Shown here: piece by piece, positions 1-8,177 of the stretch
How the letters are laid out: every line of letters starts with the position of its first letter
How positions within the stretch are numbered: position 1 is the stretch's first letter
Source of the DNA: Kitasatospora indigofera
GTDB taxonomy: Bacteria > Actinomycetota > Actinomycetes > Streptomycetales > Streptomycetaceae
DNA length: 64,000 bases
Direction of reading: 5' to 3'
Assembly: GCF_014655955.1 (NCBI RefSeq)
Contig: NZ_BNBO01000006.1
Coordinates: 23,362 to 87,361 of the forward strand
The notes under the pieces: model-generated
Told to the model about the DNA's origin: nothing
What the model saw: only the letters and a program-made list of their open reading frames with translations
The model's database searches: none
Program-made: the position numbers and the translations under genes

Positions 1-368
1 GCGTCGAAGCCGGTGCCGGGGGCGACGTAGCCGCCGGGTGCGGTGTTGTCGACCCAGTGGTAGATGTCGGAGTAGGAGCCGCCCGGGTAGCGCAGGGCGC
101 CGATCCCGGCGGCCCGGTACAGGGACGTCACCTGGGGGTCGTTCATGGACGAGTCCCAGATGGCGGTGTTGGCGCCGAGTGCGGTGGGGCTGACGGTGCC
201 CAGGCCCGCGCTCGTGTTGACCGTGACCGTGGTGTCGCCGGTGGCGGCCGGGTCGGCCGCGGCGGCGGGGGTGGACAGCGGCAGGGCCGCGGCCACCACG
301 GCCAGGGCGGCCGAGGCCGTCACGGCGAGGGGGCGGCGGAGCCGGTCTGGTCTCCTGCGGAACAGCAT
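1..368 (-). CDS. Secreted glycoside hydrolase-like protein (arabinofuranosidase/cellulose-active type), 3' part cut by window edge
   Basis: Only the first ~122 residues are visible; the gene runs off the left edge. It starts at ATG 368 with GGAGGAA just upstream. An Arg-rich N-terminus, a hydrophobic segment and a PAAAA-type signal peptidase site near residue 37 predict Sec export. The mature part has a short beta-rich stretch followed by the motif RYPGGSYSDIYHW, typical of TIM-barrel polysaccharide hydrolases annotated in Streptomyces as alpha-L-arabinofuranosidase or cellulose-binding protein. The family assignment is by resemblance only, since no catalytic residues are in view. A perfect CebR-type operator lies about 160 nt upstream, so a role in cellulose or plant-polysaccharide use is the natural inference. 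Confidence 0.7.
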   Translation of the reverse strand, partial: MLFRRRPDRLRRPLAVTASAALAVVAAALPLSTPAAAADPAATGDTTVTVNTSAGLGTVSPTALGANTAIWDSSMNDPQVTSLYRAAGIGALRYPGGSYSDIYHWVDNTAPGGYVAPGTGFD

Positions 369-528
369 GGGGGAGTTCCTCCCGGGTGGAACGCCGGTCC
401 GTGGCCACGCCGCGGAGCCGGACGATGGACGGGGAACTGTGCGGTGCGCCGCGCCGCGTGGGCCGTGACCGGCCGTGCGACGGTGGGGCGCGGGTTGGAG
501 CATGGGTGGAGTACGGGTGGAGCGAGCG

Positions 529-542
529 TGGGAGCGCTCCCA
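529..542. promoter_or_regulatory. CebR-type (LacI family) operator TGGGAGCGCTCCCA
   Basis: A perfect 14-bp palindrome identical to the published CebR consensus of Streptomyces, the cellobiose/cellotriose-responsive repressor of cellulose genes. It sits about 160 nt upstream of the minus-strand secreted hydrolase. The 369-789 gap around it holds no other gene I can support. The lipoprotein at 790-1458 ends towards this gap, so the operator most probably serves the hydrolase. Confidence 0.8.
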
Positions 543-789
543 TATTGGGAGGGGTGCGCCGGTCATGTCAATCTTCCTGACACGCCTGAACGCAGGACGG
601 TCCCGGCGCGGGAGCCGGCCGCCCCACGGGCCGGCGGCATCCGCGCCGGACCCGGCCGCCCCCCGCCCAGGTCGGCACCGCTGTCAACTGCCGCTCACCC
701 GTTCGGACTTCCCGCGCGCTCTCGGTGGCGGCACCAGACTCGCCGTGCCGGCCGGAGACAGCGTCCGGGGGCTCACCTCGAAGGGGCCG

Positions 790-1458
790 TCAGCACTGCG
801 CCGGGCCCTCGGCGTGCACCTCGACGGTGTCCGGCACCTGCCGGCCGGCCCGTTCGACGGTGGCACGGTAGGTGCCCCCCAGCCCCCTGGGGTAGGTCAC
901 GGAGTACGCGGTGCGGGCGACTCCGCCGATCGTCACGGCCAGGACCTTGTGGGTGGGGAAGTGCTGCGGCCCGCAGGAGATCTCCTCCAACGTCTCGCCG
1001 CTCGCCAGCAGCAGGCCGTTCCAGCTGTCGCCGCGGTCGTTCAGGCTGGACGAAATGATCATCTGCAACCCGGGGGAGGGGGCCGCGATGATGTCCGACT
1101 CCTTGTCGCACCCGACCGAGAAGGTCGACCCGTCGTAGGACTGGGCCTTGCAGATGCCACCGTCCCCCTCGGACAGCCAGAGCAGTTGAGGCACCTCCAC
1201 GTCGTTCCACCTGAGGGGCACCACCGAGCCTTCGACGGCGGGCCGGCCGGCCCGCTCGGCCGCCTCCAGGGCCAGTCGCTGTGCCTCCTGCGGGAACCCG
1301 GGCGGCGTCGGCACGGCGGGAGCCGCCGAGGAGGTGGGGCCGGCCGACCGCACCGGACCCGCCGGGTCGGTCGCGCCGGACGTACAGGCGGCGGAGCCTG
1401 TGAGCAGGAGTACGAGAGCGGTACGCATTGCCGCAGTCCGTGCAGGGTTCTGGGCCAT
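790..1458 (-). CDS. Predicted secreted lipoprotein of unknown function
   Basis: 222 residues from ATG 1458, which has GGGGGAA 7-8 nt upstream; a shorter start at 1428 (MRTALVLLL) is possible. The N-terminus is a lipoprotein signal: basic residues, a hydrophobic run and the lipobox-like LTGSAAC with the Cys near residue 25. A Ser/Pro/Ala-rich spacer follows (about residues 27-52), then a globular part with Cys residues that could form disulphides (in GGICKAQ, SVGCDKE, EISCGPQ and the C-terminal Cys). I recognise no family. By location it should be anchored to the outer face of the membrane. It is followed on the same strand by the CebR-linked hydrolase, but 420 bp apart, so probably not co-transcribed. 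Confidence 0.75.
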   Translation of the reverse strand: MAQNPARTAAMRTALVLLLTGSAACTSGATDPAGPVRSAGPTSSAAPAVPTPPGFPQEAQRLALEAAERAGRPAVEGSVVPLRWNDVEVPQLLWLSEGDGGICKAQSYDGSTFSVGCDKESDIIAAPSPGLQMIISSSLNDRGDSWNGLLLASGETLEEISCGPQHFPTHKVLAVTIGGVARTAYSVTYPRGLGGTYRATVERAGRQVPDTVEVHAEGPAQC

Positions 1459-1490
1459 CGTGGTTCCCCCCGTTGTTGCATCGGCTTCGA

Positions 1491-2303
1491 TCAGCAGGAC
1501 ACTGCGGTGCGCCGAATCGGTTCCGGCGTGTCCGATGTACGCGGCCGGCCGCCAGGATCCGATGACCCTTCAGTGCCGGCCGAAGGTACCGAGCCCCCTC
1601 GGTCCTGCCGGTCGTCCTGGTCGTAGCCGACGTTGAAGCCGACGCCGTGGGCGAGGGCGAACGCACGGGCCTCGGTCAGCAGCCGACGGAGCAGGGCGGC
1701 CGCTGACGGTGCTCGGAGCTCCAGTTCGGCCCAGTGGACGAAGGTCAGGTTGTCGGGCATCGCGACGAGACCGGTGACCGCGTCCCGGAACGCGTCCCAG
1801 TTCATCCCGTAGAAGGCGGGGAAGCCGAGCTCGCGCTTGAGGACGGCGTGCAGGTCGCGCTCGCTCCGCACCTGGCCGACGTCGACGACCACGTGCCGGC
1901 CCGGTGCCGGATCGGGGTCCGCGGGGAGCCCCCAGAAGGAGGGGAGCCACCAGCACAAGGCTGACGGGTCATCGGGGAACGATCGGTGATCCTCGTCCCG
2001 CCAGTCCTCGAAGACGTCGTTGGCCGGATCGACCGGGCGCCAGCCAGGAGCCGTCGGCTCGTCGGCCGCGGGGGGCCGGACGAACCGCAGGCCCGGGTGG
2101 TCGAAGGCCCCGATCTCCTGGAAGTTCCGCTGCGCCTGGACCAGGGGGACCTGATTGGCGCCGCCCGGCATGAGCGGCCACCGGAGCTGCGCCGCGTCGT
2201 CCTCCCAGTGGCAGACCGGGCAGTTGATGCCTGAACCGGGCCATCCCTCCGCCAGGTCGAAGACGAGACGGCCACAACAGGGGCAGGGCCGGCGGGTGTC
2301 CAT
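1491..2303 (-). CDS. CPCC zinc-binding-like domain fused to a barstar-like RNase-inhibitor domain
   Basis: About 270 residues from ATG 2303; ATG 2330 is an alternative that adds nine residues, and neither has a strong ribosome site. The N-terminal ~100 residues carry CPCC followed by CPVCHWEDD, the pattern of the cysteine-rich CPCC family (PF14206), with five Cys suited to metal binding. A linker leads to a barstar-like domain (about residues 137-216), recognisable by VVVDVGQVRSERDLHAVLKR, FPAFYGMNWDAF and FVHWAELE. Barstar-family proteins inhibit barnase-type ribonucleases by masking the active site. The tail is hydrophilic and probably disordered. No nuclease gene is adjacent: the lipoprotein lies downstream and the CIS operon runs divergently upstream. 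An immunity or orphan antitoxin role is inference. Confidence 0.8.
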   Translation of the reverse strand: MDTRRPCPCCGRLVFDLAEGWPGSGINCPVCHWEDDAAQLRWPLMPGGANQVPLVQAQRNFQEIGAFDHPGLRFVRPPAADEPTAPGWRPVDPANDVFEDWRDEDHRSFPDDPSALCWWLPSFWGLPADPDPAPGRHVVVDVGQVRSERDLHAVLKRELGFPAFYGMNWDAFRDAVTGLVAMPDNLTFVHWAELELRAPSAAALLRRLLTEARAFALAHGVGFNVGYDQDDRQDRGGSVPSAGTEGSSDPGGRPRTSDTPEPIRRTAVSC

Positions 2304-2514
2304 CGCGCCAGTCTTCACCGGAGCGGCCATCGGCGGCCACCCGTTTCCCGGGCGACGGGCACCCGTCGCCCGGCCGGGCCGGTGGCCGACCGGGCTAATG
2401 CCGTCACCTCATCGAAGGATCCGGTTCCCCGGCGCGGACGATCCACCGCACTGTTCGCATACGGTGTCCCGGGGTTAGCCGAGCAGCGTCATCCGGCGCT
2501 CTCGCCCGTGCGGA

Positions 2515-2534
2515 ATCCCCGGCCGTCCGGGGAT
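2515..2534. promoter_or_regulatory. Hairpin in the leader of the contractile injection operon
   Basis: Perfect 8-bp arms (ATCCCCGG/CCGGGGAT) around a 4-nt loop, 56 nt upstream of the sheath start codon. It lies in the 2331-2590 divergent gap that must hold the CIS promoter. TACGGT at about 2459-2464 could be a -10 element. The hairpin could be a repressor site or an mRNA structure; nothing in the sequence decides which. Confidence 0.4.
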
Positions 2535-2590
2535 CTGCCGGCGAATGCCCCGGGGGAGCCGAATGCCGGGCTGGAGAGAAGAGGGATTCC

Positions 2591-4381
2591 GTGCCTGTGA
2601 ACGCCACCTATCCCGGCGTCTACATCGATGAGGTCAAGAGCGCGGTCCGGACCATCACCGGCGTTCCGACCGCCGTCGCCGCCTTCGTCGGGTACGCGCC
2701 CCGCGGGCCGGTCGACCGCCCGGTGCACATCACCAGCTGGGCGGACTACGAGAACGTCTTCGGCGGCCTGCACACGGAAAGCCCCCTGGGCCACGCCGTC
2801 TACCAGTTCTACCTGAACGGTGGCAGCGAGGCGGAGATCGTCCGGGTGGTGGGTGACGCTCAGCCCGTCGTGCTTCCCATCGGTGGCTCGCGGTGGGGCG
2901 GAGGCGGCGCCCCCGCCCCCGCCCCCGCCTCCGAGACCGCCTCCGAGCCGTCGCCCGAGACGGCCTCGGAGGGAGGCGAGGAGACCGCGGAAGCCCCGCC
3001 GGCCGTACCGGCCCGTGGTCGCGGGCGCGGCGGCGGTGCCGGTGCGGGTGGTCCCGCCCTGCTGGCCGCCAGCCCCGGCTCCTGGGCCCGGAACCTCCGC
3101 TCGCGGGTGGACTACGACACCTCGGAGGGCCCGCACCAGGCCCAGGAGAGCCGCAAGCTGTACAACCTGACGATCCGGGACACCGGCACCGGCGCGGAGG
3201 AGAGATACCTCAACGTCAGCATCGAGAAGGACAGCCCGCGCAACCTCGAACACCTGCTGGCCACCTCACGGCTGGTGAAGGTGGTTCCGGGCCGTCCCGT
3301 CGAGGAACTGCCGCTCAAGAACGACAGCCCGGACCCGCCCGGCGCCGACCCCTGGGCGGACCCCGGGACGCCGGGGCAGGGCCGGGAGTGCTTCCGCACC
3401 CCGGACCGGGGCGGTCCTCAGGACGACGCCCTGCCGACGAGGGACAGCTACCTCGCCGGCGAGAAGGACAAGAGCGGCCTCTTCCAGCTGCGGAAGACGG
3501 ACATCTTCAATCTGCTCTGCCTGCCCGGCTGCCAGGACCATCTCGCCGGCCAGGCCGGGGCGGTGAAACTCGTCCTGGACCAGGCGCTGAAGCTCTGCGT
3601 GGACCGGCGCGCGATCCTGATGGTGGATCCGCCGGTGGAGTGGACCCGGCAGCCCGGAGGGGCACCCCTGTCCCTCGACGTGGTCGCGGACTTCGCGGAC
3701 AACCCACCCCCGGGCCTCCCGAACGGCGACACGAAGAACGCCGTGCTCTACTTCCCCCGGGTCGTCGCACCGGACCCGCTGCGCGGGGGCGCTCCGATGC
3801 CGTTCCCGCCCTGCGGGGTGATGGCCGGCGTCCTCGCGCGGACCGACGCGCGACGCGGCGTGTGGAAGGCGCCGGCGGGCACGGACGCCTCGCTGAACGG
3901 CGTCACCGAGCTGGAGGTGCCGCTCACCGACCTGGAGAACGGCCGTCTCAACCCGCTCGGCATCAACTGCCTCCGCCGGCTCCCGGCCGTGGGGCCGGTG
4001 GCCTGGGGAGCGCGCACCATGCGCGGAGCCGACCGGCTGGCCGACGAATGGAAGTACCTGCCGGTGCGCCGGCTCGCCCTGTTCGTGGAGGAGAGCCTCT
4101 TCCGGGGCACCCAGTGGGTGGTGTTCGAGCCCAACGACGAGCCGCTGTGGGCATCGATCCGGCTGAACGTCGGAGCGTTCATGAACTCGCTGTTCCGCGC
4201 AGGCGCCTTCCAGGGGCGCACGCCCCAGGAGGCGTACCTGGTCAAGTGCGACCGGGAGAACAACCCGCAGAACGACATCGACCGCGGGATCGTCAACGTC
4301 CAGGTCGGCTTCGCACCGCTGAAGCCGGCCGAGTTCGTGATCGTCCACATCCAGCAGCTCGCCGGGCAGATCCAGGTCTAG
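2591..4381 (+). CDS. Contractile injection system sheath protein (phage tail sheath family)
   Basis: 596 residues from GTG 2591, preceded by a purine-rich ribosome site (GAGAAGAGGGA). It forms the contractile outer sheath that drives the inner tube into a target. The N-terminus (YPGVYIDEV, then GVPTAVAAFVGYAPRG) and the C-terminus (VIVHIQQLAGQIQV) are diagnostic of Afp/Pvc/T4 gp18-type sheath proteins, the C-terminus providing the strand-swap handshake between subunits. Residues about 105-154 are an Ala/Pro/Glu tract followed by an Arg/Gly tract, a probable surface insertion absent from short sheath proteins. First gene of a long operon; the tube gene follows 11 nt later. Only one sheath gene is present, unlike Afp and PVC, which have three. 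Confidence 0.95.
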   Translation: MPVNATYPGVYIDEVKSAVRTITGVPTAVAAFVGYAPRGPVDRPVHITSWADYENVFGGLHTESPLGHAVYQFYLNGGSEAEIVRVVGDAQPVVLPIGGSRWGGGGAPAPAPASETASEPSPETASEGGEETAEAPPAVPARGRGRGGGAGAGGPALLAASPGSWARNLRSRVDYDTSEGPHQAQESRKLYNLTIRDTGTGAEERYLNVSIEKDSPRNLEHLLATSRLVKVVPGRPVEELPLKNDSPDPPGADPWADPGTPGQGRECFRTPDRGGPQDDALPTRDSYLAGEKDKSGLFQLRKTDIFNLLCLPGCQDHLAGQAGAVKLVLDQALKLCVDRRAILMVDPPVEWTRQPGGAPLSLDVVADFADNPPPGLPNGDTKNAVLYFPRVVAPDPLRGGAPMPFPPCGVMAGVLARTDARRGVWKAPAGTDASLNGVTELEVPLTDLENGRLNPLGINCLRRLPAVGPVAWGARTMRGADRLADEWKYLPVRRLALFVEESLFRGTQWVVFEPNDEPLWASIRLNVGAFMNSLFRAGAFQGRTPQEAYLVKCDRENNPQNDIDRGIVNVQVGFAPLKPAEFVIVHIQQLAGQIQV

Positions 4382-4392
4382 GAGGACGGCTG

Positions 4393-4917
4393 ATGCCGGA
4401 AATCACGCGCCGGGACCCTTTCAAGAACTTCCGGTTCCGGGTGAAGTTCAGCGGGTCCACCGAGTACATCGCAGGAATCAGCAAGGTCAGCGGTCTGAAG
4501 CGGTCCACCGAAGTGATCAAGCACCGTGACGGCGGGGACCCCGGGAGCAGCCGTAAGCTCCCGGGCCGCACCGAGTACGAGGCCATCTCGCTGGAGCGCG
4601 GCTGCACGGTCGACACGGTGTTCGAGGAGTGGGCCAACAGGGTGTGGAGCCTGCGGAACTCGGCGGGCGGACTGGAGACCTCCCTCAAGGACTTCCGCCG
4701 CGACCTGATCATCGACGTGTTCGACGAGGGCGGTCAGGTGGTGCTCTCCTACTCCGTCCACGACTGCTGGGTCTCGGAGTACCAGGGCCTGCCGGACCTC
4801 GACGCCAACGCCAACGGGGTCGCGTTCGAGCACATCAAGCTGGAGCACCACGGCTGGGTGCGCGAGCGTACCGACCCGCCGCAGCTGCCGCAGTTCAGCG
4901 ACACGGCCTCAGGGTGA
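4393..4917 (+). CDS. Contractile injection system inner tube protein (gp19 family)
   Basis: 174 residues from ATG 4393, with AGGAGG about 9 nt upstream. Hexameric rings of this family stack into the rigid tube inside the sheath. The start (DPFKNFRFRVKFSG) and the central GLKRSTEVIKHRDGGDPG stretch, then VSEYQGLPDLDANANGVAFE, are typical of T4 gp19/Afp1-type tube proteins, and the length matches the family. Ends 4 nt before the next start, so translation is probably coupled to its neighbours. Confidence 0.93.
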   Translation: MPEITRRDPFKNFRFRVKFSGSTEYIAGISKVSGLKRSTEVIKHRDGGDPGSSRKLPGRTEYEAISLERGCTVDTVFEEWANRVWSLRNSAGGLETSLKDFRRDLIIDVFDEGGQVVLSYSVHDCWVSEYQGLPDLDANANGVAFEHIKLEHHGWVRERTDPPQLPQFSDTASG

Positions 4918-4921
4918 CCCG

Positions 4922-5635
4922 ATGAGGCCGGAACTGACCGAGTCGCAGCTGCTCGCCGTCTGGGAGGCCGGGACGGGGCAGGCACCGCCGGTCCGGGCCC
5001 TGCTGCTCGCCGCGGCAGCGGCGGCGCCCGGCGAGGCGGTCGCCGATCTCACCCTGGCCGGCCTGAACGAACTCCTGCTCGACCTGCGCGAGGAATCCTT
5101 CGGGCCGGTCCTCCCCTGCGCCGCCGAATGCCCGGGCTGCGACGAGCCCCTCGACGTCTTGGTCACGACGGACGAGTTGCGAGCACCGGGGAGGCGCACC
5201 GTGCCGTACCCCTCGGCCACCCTCCTGGCCGAGGGGTACGAGGTCACCTACCGCGCACTGACCGGACGGGACGTGCTGGCCGTCGACCCCGACGCGCCCG
5301 ACGCCCGCCGTACGCTGCTGCGCCGTTGCGTGGTCGGCGCGGAGCCCGCGGCGGAGGTGCTCCCGGACGTGGTTCTCGAAGCACTGGCGCAGCGGCTCGC
5401 GGACCTCGATCCGGGTGCCGACACGGTCCTCCCGCTCAGCTGCCCGCACTGCGGGCACGACTGGACGGCGGCGCTCGACGTCGCCGGCCACCTGTGGGCG
5501 GAGGTCGAGGGGTACGCCCGGCGGCTCCTCCACGAGGTGCACACGCTCGCCCGTGGGTACGGGTGGTCGGAGTCCGACGTCCTGACCGTGAGCCCGGCCC
5601 GGCGCCGGTTCTACCTGGAGGCGACGGCCGGATGA
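4922..5635 (+). CDS. T4-type baseplate hub assembly chaperone-like protein
   Basis: 237 residues from ATG 4922. Two CxxC pairs (CPGC near residue 71 and CPHCGH near residue 177) suggest a structural metal site. The opening and the position straight after the tube gene match the T4 baseplate hub assembly chaperone family (gp26-like, PF12322) that accompanies most extracellular-type CIS loci. The expected role is assembly of the baseplate hub in the cytoplasm rather than a place in the finished particle. The stop overlaps the next start (ATGA). Confidence 0.7.
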   Translation: MRPELTESQLLAVWEAGTGQAPPVRALLLAAAAAAPGEAVADLTLAGLNELLLDLREESFGPVLPCAAECPGCDEPLDVLVTTDELRAPGRRTVPYPSATLLAEGYEVTYRALTGRDVLAVDPDAPDARRTLLRRCVVGAEPAAEVLPDVVLEALAQRLADLDPGADTVLPLSCPHCGHDWTAALDVAGHLWAEVEGYARRLLHEVHTLARGYGWSESDVLTVSPARRRFYLEATAG

Positions 5636-6996
5636 GCGACTTCGTGGGGCGGCTGCTGGGGGAGCCGGGGCCAAGGCTGCGGCCGCTGCCGGCGAACGTC
5701 TTCGACGCGGCGGCACCACGTCTGAGGACGGACAGTGCCCCCGTTCCGCCGGCGTTTGAGCCGGAGGCCCCGGAACCGCGATCCCTTGAACCCTCGTCCC
5801 CGGAGCCGTACTTCCCGGCATTCGCGGACCTGGCACCCGCGCGCCGGGCGCCTGCGGACCCGGTGCCTGCGGGCCTGGCGCCTGCGGACCCGGCACCCGC
5901 CGCTCGGGTGCCGGACGTCCCGACTGCGGGGGCGCCGGCCCCGGTACCGGAGCGGTACGCCCCGGCACCCGCGGTCCGGGCGCCGGAGGCCCCGGCGGCG
6001 TGGGTCACGACCGCCCGGGCACCGACGGTGTCGGCACCGACGGCGGAACCAGAGCAACCCCTCGAACCCGAGCAGGGGCCCGAACCCGAACCCGAGCACG
6101 AGCACGAACCCGAGCGCGAGTACGAACCCGAGCGCGCGTCGGCGGCACCGCCACCGGGGCCGGGCCACCGGCCGGGCAGAGCGGCGGCCGCACGACGGGG
6201 GCCGGGGGAGGGGACCGTGGCCGGCTCCGGCTCCCGCACGGTCCGGTTCCCCGACGGGCCCCGGGCCGGCGTCGCCCCGCGCCGCTCACCGGGCCCCGGC
6301 CCGGCGGCCGGACCGGGACTGGGGTCCGACAGCGCTCCGGGGCCGGGCACCCGGACACCGTCCCGGCCTGTCCCGGGAGCGTCGGTCGGGCCGGCGGCAC
6401 CCGGGCCGCCGGTCAGCGTTGCCTCGGACACCCCCGCGAGAAGCACCGTCACCCCTGGACGTCCCGAGGCCGAGGGGCCGGGGAACCGCCCTTCGGCAGC
6501 GCCGGGCCGGGCACCCGTGGGCGTGCCGGAGGGCGGGCGGTGGGCTCCCGCTGCGCCTGACCCCGGCCCGCCGGGCATCGCGGCCGGCCCCGACGTCCCC
6601 GGAGCCGGCCGCACGGTACGGAGCGCTCCGCCCTCCGCACCGGCAGCCCGACCGGGCGCGCCCGGCACCGCCACCCGCACCGACGGCGCCACCCGCACCC
6701 GCCCCGGCACCGCCACCGCCACGGGCGCCGCCACCGCCACCGGCATCAGCGCCGCCACCGCCACCGGCCATGCCGTGCGGCCCGCGGTGGCCGTGCCCAC
6801 CGCCGCCGGGTCCGCCGCGGAGGCCCGGGCGGCCGGCGCGCCGGCGACCACCGGGGCGGTTGTCCGCATCACCATCGACCGGCTCGTGATCCGGGCCGCC
6901 CCGCCGCAGCCCGCCCCGCCACCGGCCGCCGCGGCGGGCCCGCCCGCCCGGCAGCCCCGGCTCGGTCTCGACGAGTACCTCCGGGGGCGGTCGTGA
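5632..6996 (+). CDS. Long Pro/Ala-rich, probably disordered CIS protein with a conserved C-terminal tail
   Basis: 454 residues from ATG 5632, overlapping the chaperone stop by 4 nt. Only the first ~25 residues and the last ~50 look ordered. Between them lie Pro/Ala/Glu repeats, an acidic EPEPEHEHEPER stretch (about residues 143-165), then Gly/Pro/Ser and Ala/Thr-Gly repeats. The C-terminal pattern VVRITIDRLVIRA, a Pro-rich gap, then LGLDEYL recurs, as I recall, in proteins at this position in other CIS loci. No catalytic motif, signal peptide or membrane segment is present. Its function is unknown. It could be a scaffold, an attachment factor or an unusual length ruler, since no tape-measure gene is otherwise visible. 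The strong codon bias and operon position make it a real gene despite its composition. Confidence 0.8.
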   Translation: MSDFVGRLLGEPGPRLRPLPANVFDAAAPRLRTDSAPVPPAFEPEAPEPRSLEPSSPEPYFPAFADLAPARRAPADPVPAGLAPADPAPAARVPDVPTAGAPAPVPERYAPAPAVRAPEAPAAWVTTARAPTVSAPTAEPEQPLEPEQGPEPEPEHEHEPEREYEPERASAAPPPGPGHRPGRAAAARRGPGEGTVAGSGSRTVRFPDGPRAGVAPRRSPGPGPAAGPGLGSDSAPGPGTRTPSRPVPGASVGPAAPGPPVSVASDTPARSTVTPGRPEAEGPGNRPSAAPGRAPVGVPEGGRWAPAAPDPGPPGIAAGPDVPGAGRTVRSAPPSAPAARPGAPGTATRTDGATRTRPGTATATGAATATGISAATATGHAVRPAVAVPTAAGSAAEARAAGAPATTGAVVRITIDRLVIRAAPPQPAPPPAAAAGPPARQPRLGLDEYLRGRS

Positions 6997-8177
6997 GCGA
7001 CGCGTTGGCGGTGGCGGCCGTCACCGAGACGCTCCGCGCCGTCCTCCAGGGCGCCCTGGACCGTACGGTGCCCGGAGCGGTGGTGACGCTCCTCCCGCCG
7101 GACGAGGTGACCGCCGGGTGCGGACTCAACGTCTTCCTCTTCCGGACGTCACTCGACGGGGGATGGCTCAACACCGACCCCGACGGCACCCGTCCGGGTG
7201 AGAGCCGCCGCCCCCTGCTGCCCCTCGTCCTGCACTACCTGCTCACCCCGTACGACGCGGGGGACACCCAGGGCTCGACGGCCCACCGCGTCCTCGGCGC
7301 CGCGATGTCGGCGCTGCACGACCACCCCGGACTCGCACCGGCCGACCTCGGCTCCGCGGCCCCCTTCAGCAACCTCCACCGGCAGAGCGAGCCGGTCAGA
7401 GTCAGTCCCGTCGTCCTGGACCTGGCCGACACGGCCCAGTTGTGGACGGCCCTGCGCAGCCGGCTCCGCCCCTCGGTCGTCTACGAGGTGCGCCCCGTGC
7501 TGATCGAGAGCACGGTGCCGGGCCGCACACCGCTGCCGGTGGTACGCCGCGGCGAGCACGACCGGGGCCCGGTGGCCGCCGCCGGCGCGGCCGGCCGCTG
7601 GCCGGTGCTGGCCGTGGCCGGCGTGCCGGCCACGCTGCCCGGCCACGACCTGGTCCTCACCGGGTACTGCCTCGACGCCGGTGTCCCGGCCCTGCGCCTC
7701 GCGCACCCCCTGCACGGCAACCGGCTCGTCGAGGACGTCCGGCCGGTCAGCGGCACCGAGGTGCACGCCACCCTCCCCGGCGCCATCGGCGCCGGCACCT
7801 GGTCGGCCGTGCTGGTGCTCACCGGGCCCGACGGCACGGAGGCGGCCACCAAGCCGGTGCCGGTGGGTGTCGCCCCGCGGATCACCGGCACGCTCCCGCT
7901 GCCCGTGGTACGGGACGCCGACGGCACGGCGTTGCTCAAGGTGACCTGCGAGGCCCCGGCGCACCCCGGGCAGCGCGTCGAACTGCTGGTCGGCGAAGTG
8001 CCGGTGCCGGCGGAGCCGTTCGCCCGGGCGACCCGTACGCTCGGCTTCCGGCTGGCCGGTGCCCGCCCCGGCCGCTACCCGCTGCGGCTGCGGGTCGACG
8101 GGGTCGACAGTCCCCTTCTGGACGCCACGTCCGAGCAGCCGCGGTTCGACGACGCCGCCGCGGTGGTGGTGACATGA
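6993..8177 (+). CDS. DUF4255 family CIS cap/tube-terminator protein (Pvc16/Afp16-like)
   Basis: 394 residues from GTG 6993, coupled by a GTGA overlap. The N-terminal ~185 residues are the DUF4255 (Pvc16 N-terminal) domain: VAAVTETLRAVLQGAL, then GLNVFLFRTSLDGGWLN and LPLVLHYLLTPY. Pvc16/Afp16 proteins cap the distal end of tube and sheath and end their elongation. The C-terminal half is beta-rich with repeated Ig/TIG-like strands (about residues 190-390), an extension seen in many actinobacterial members. Placed between the Pro-rich protein and a 37-codon ORF. Confidence 0.88.
   Translation: MSDALAVAAVTETLRAVLQGALDRTVPGAVVTLLPPDEVTAGCGLNVFLFRTSLDGGWLNTDPDGTRPGESRRPLLPLVLHYLLTPYDAGDTQGSTAHRVLGAAMSALHDHPGLAPADLGSAAPFSNLHRQSEPVRVSPVVLDLADTAQLWTALRSRLRPSVVYEVRPVLIESTVPGRTPLPVVRRGEHDRGPVAAAGAAGRWPVLAVAGVPATLPGHDLVLTGYCLDAGVPALRLAHPLHGNRLVEDVRPVSGTEVHATLPGAIGAGTWSAVLVLTGPDGTEAATKPVPVGVAPRITGTLPLPVVRDADGTALLKVTCEAPAHPGQRVELLVGEVPVPAEPFARATRTLGFRLAGARPGRYPLRLRVDGVDSPLLDATSEQPRFDDAAAVVVT

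Noticed and set aside
5436..6875. 479-codon minus-strand Gly/Ala/Val-rich frame opposite the Pro-rich CIS protein
   Set aside because: Both frames are low complexity, but the plus frame keeps the 4-nt overlaps with both neighbours and ordered ends, so the minus frame is not a gene.
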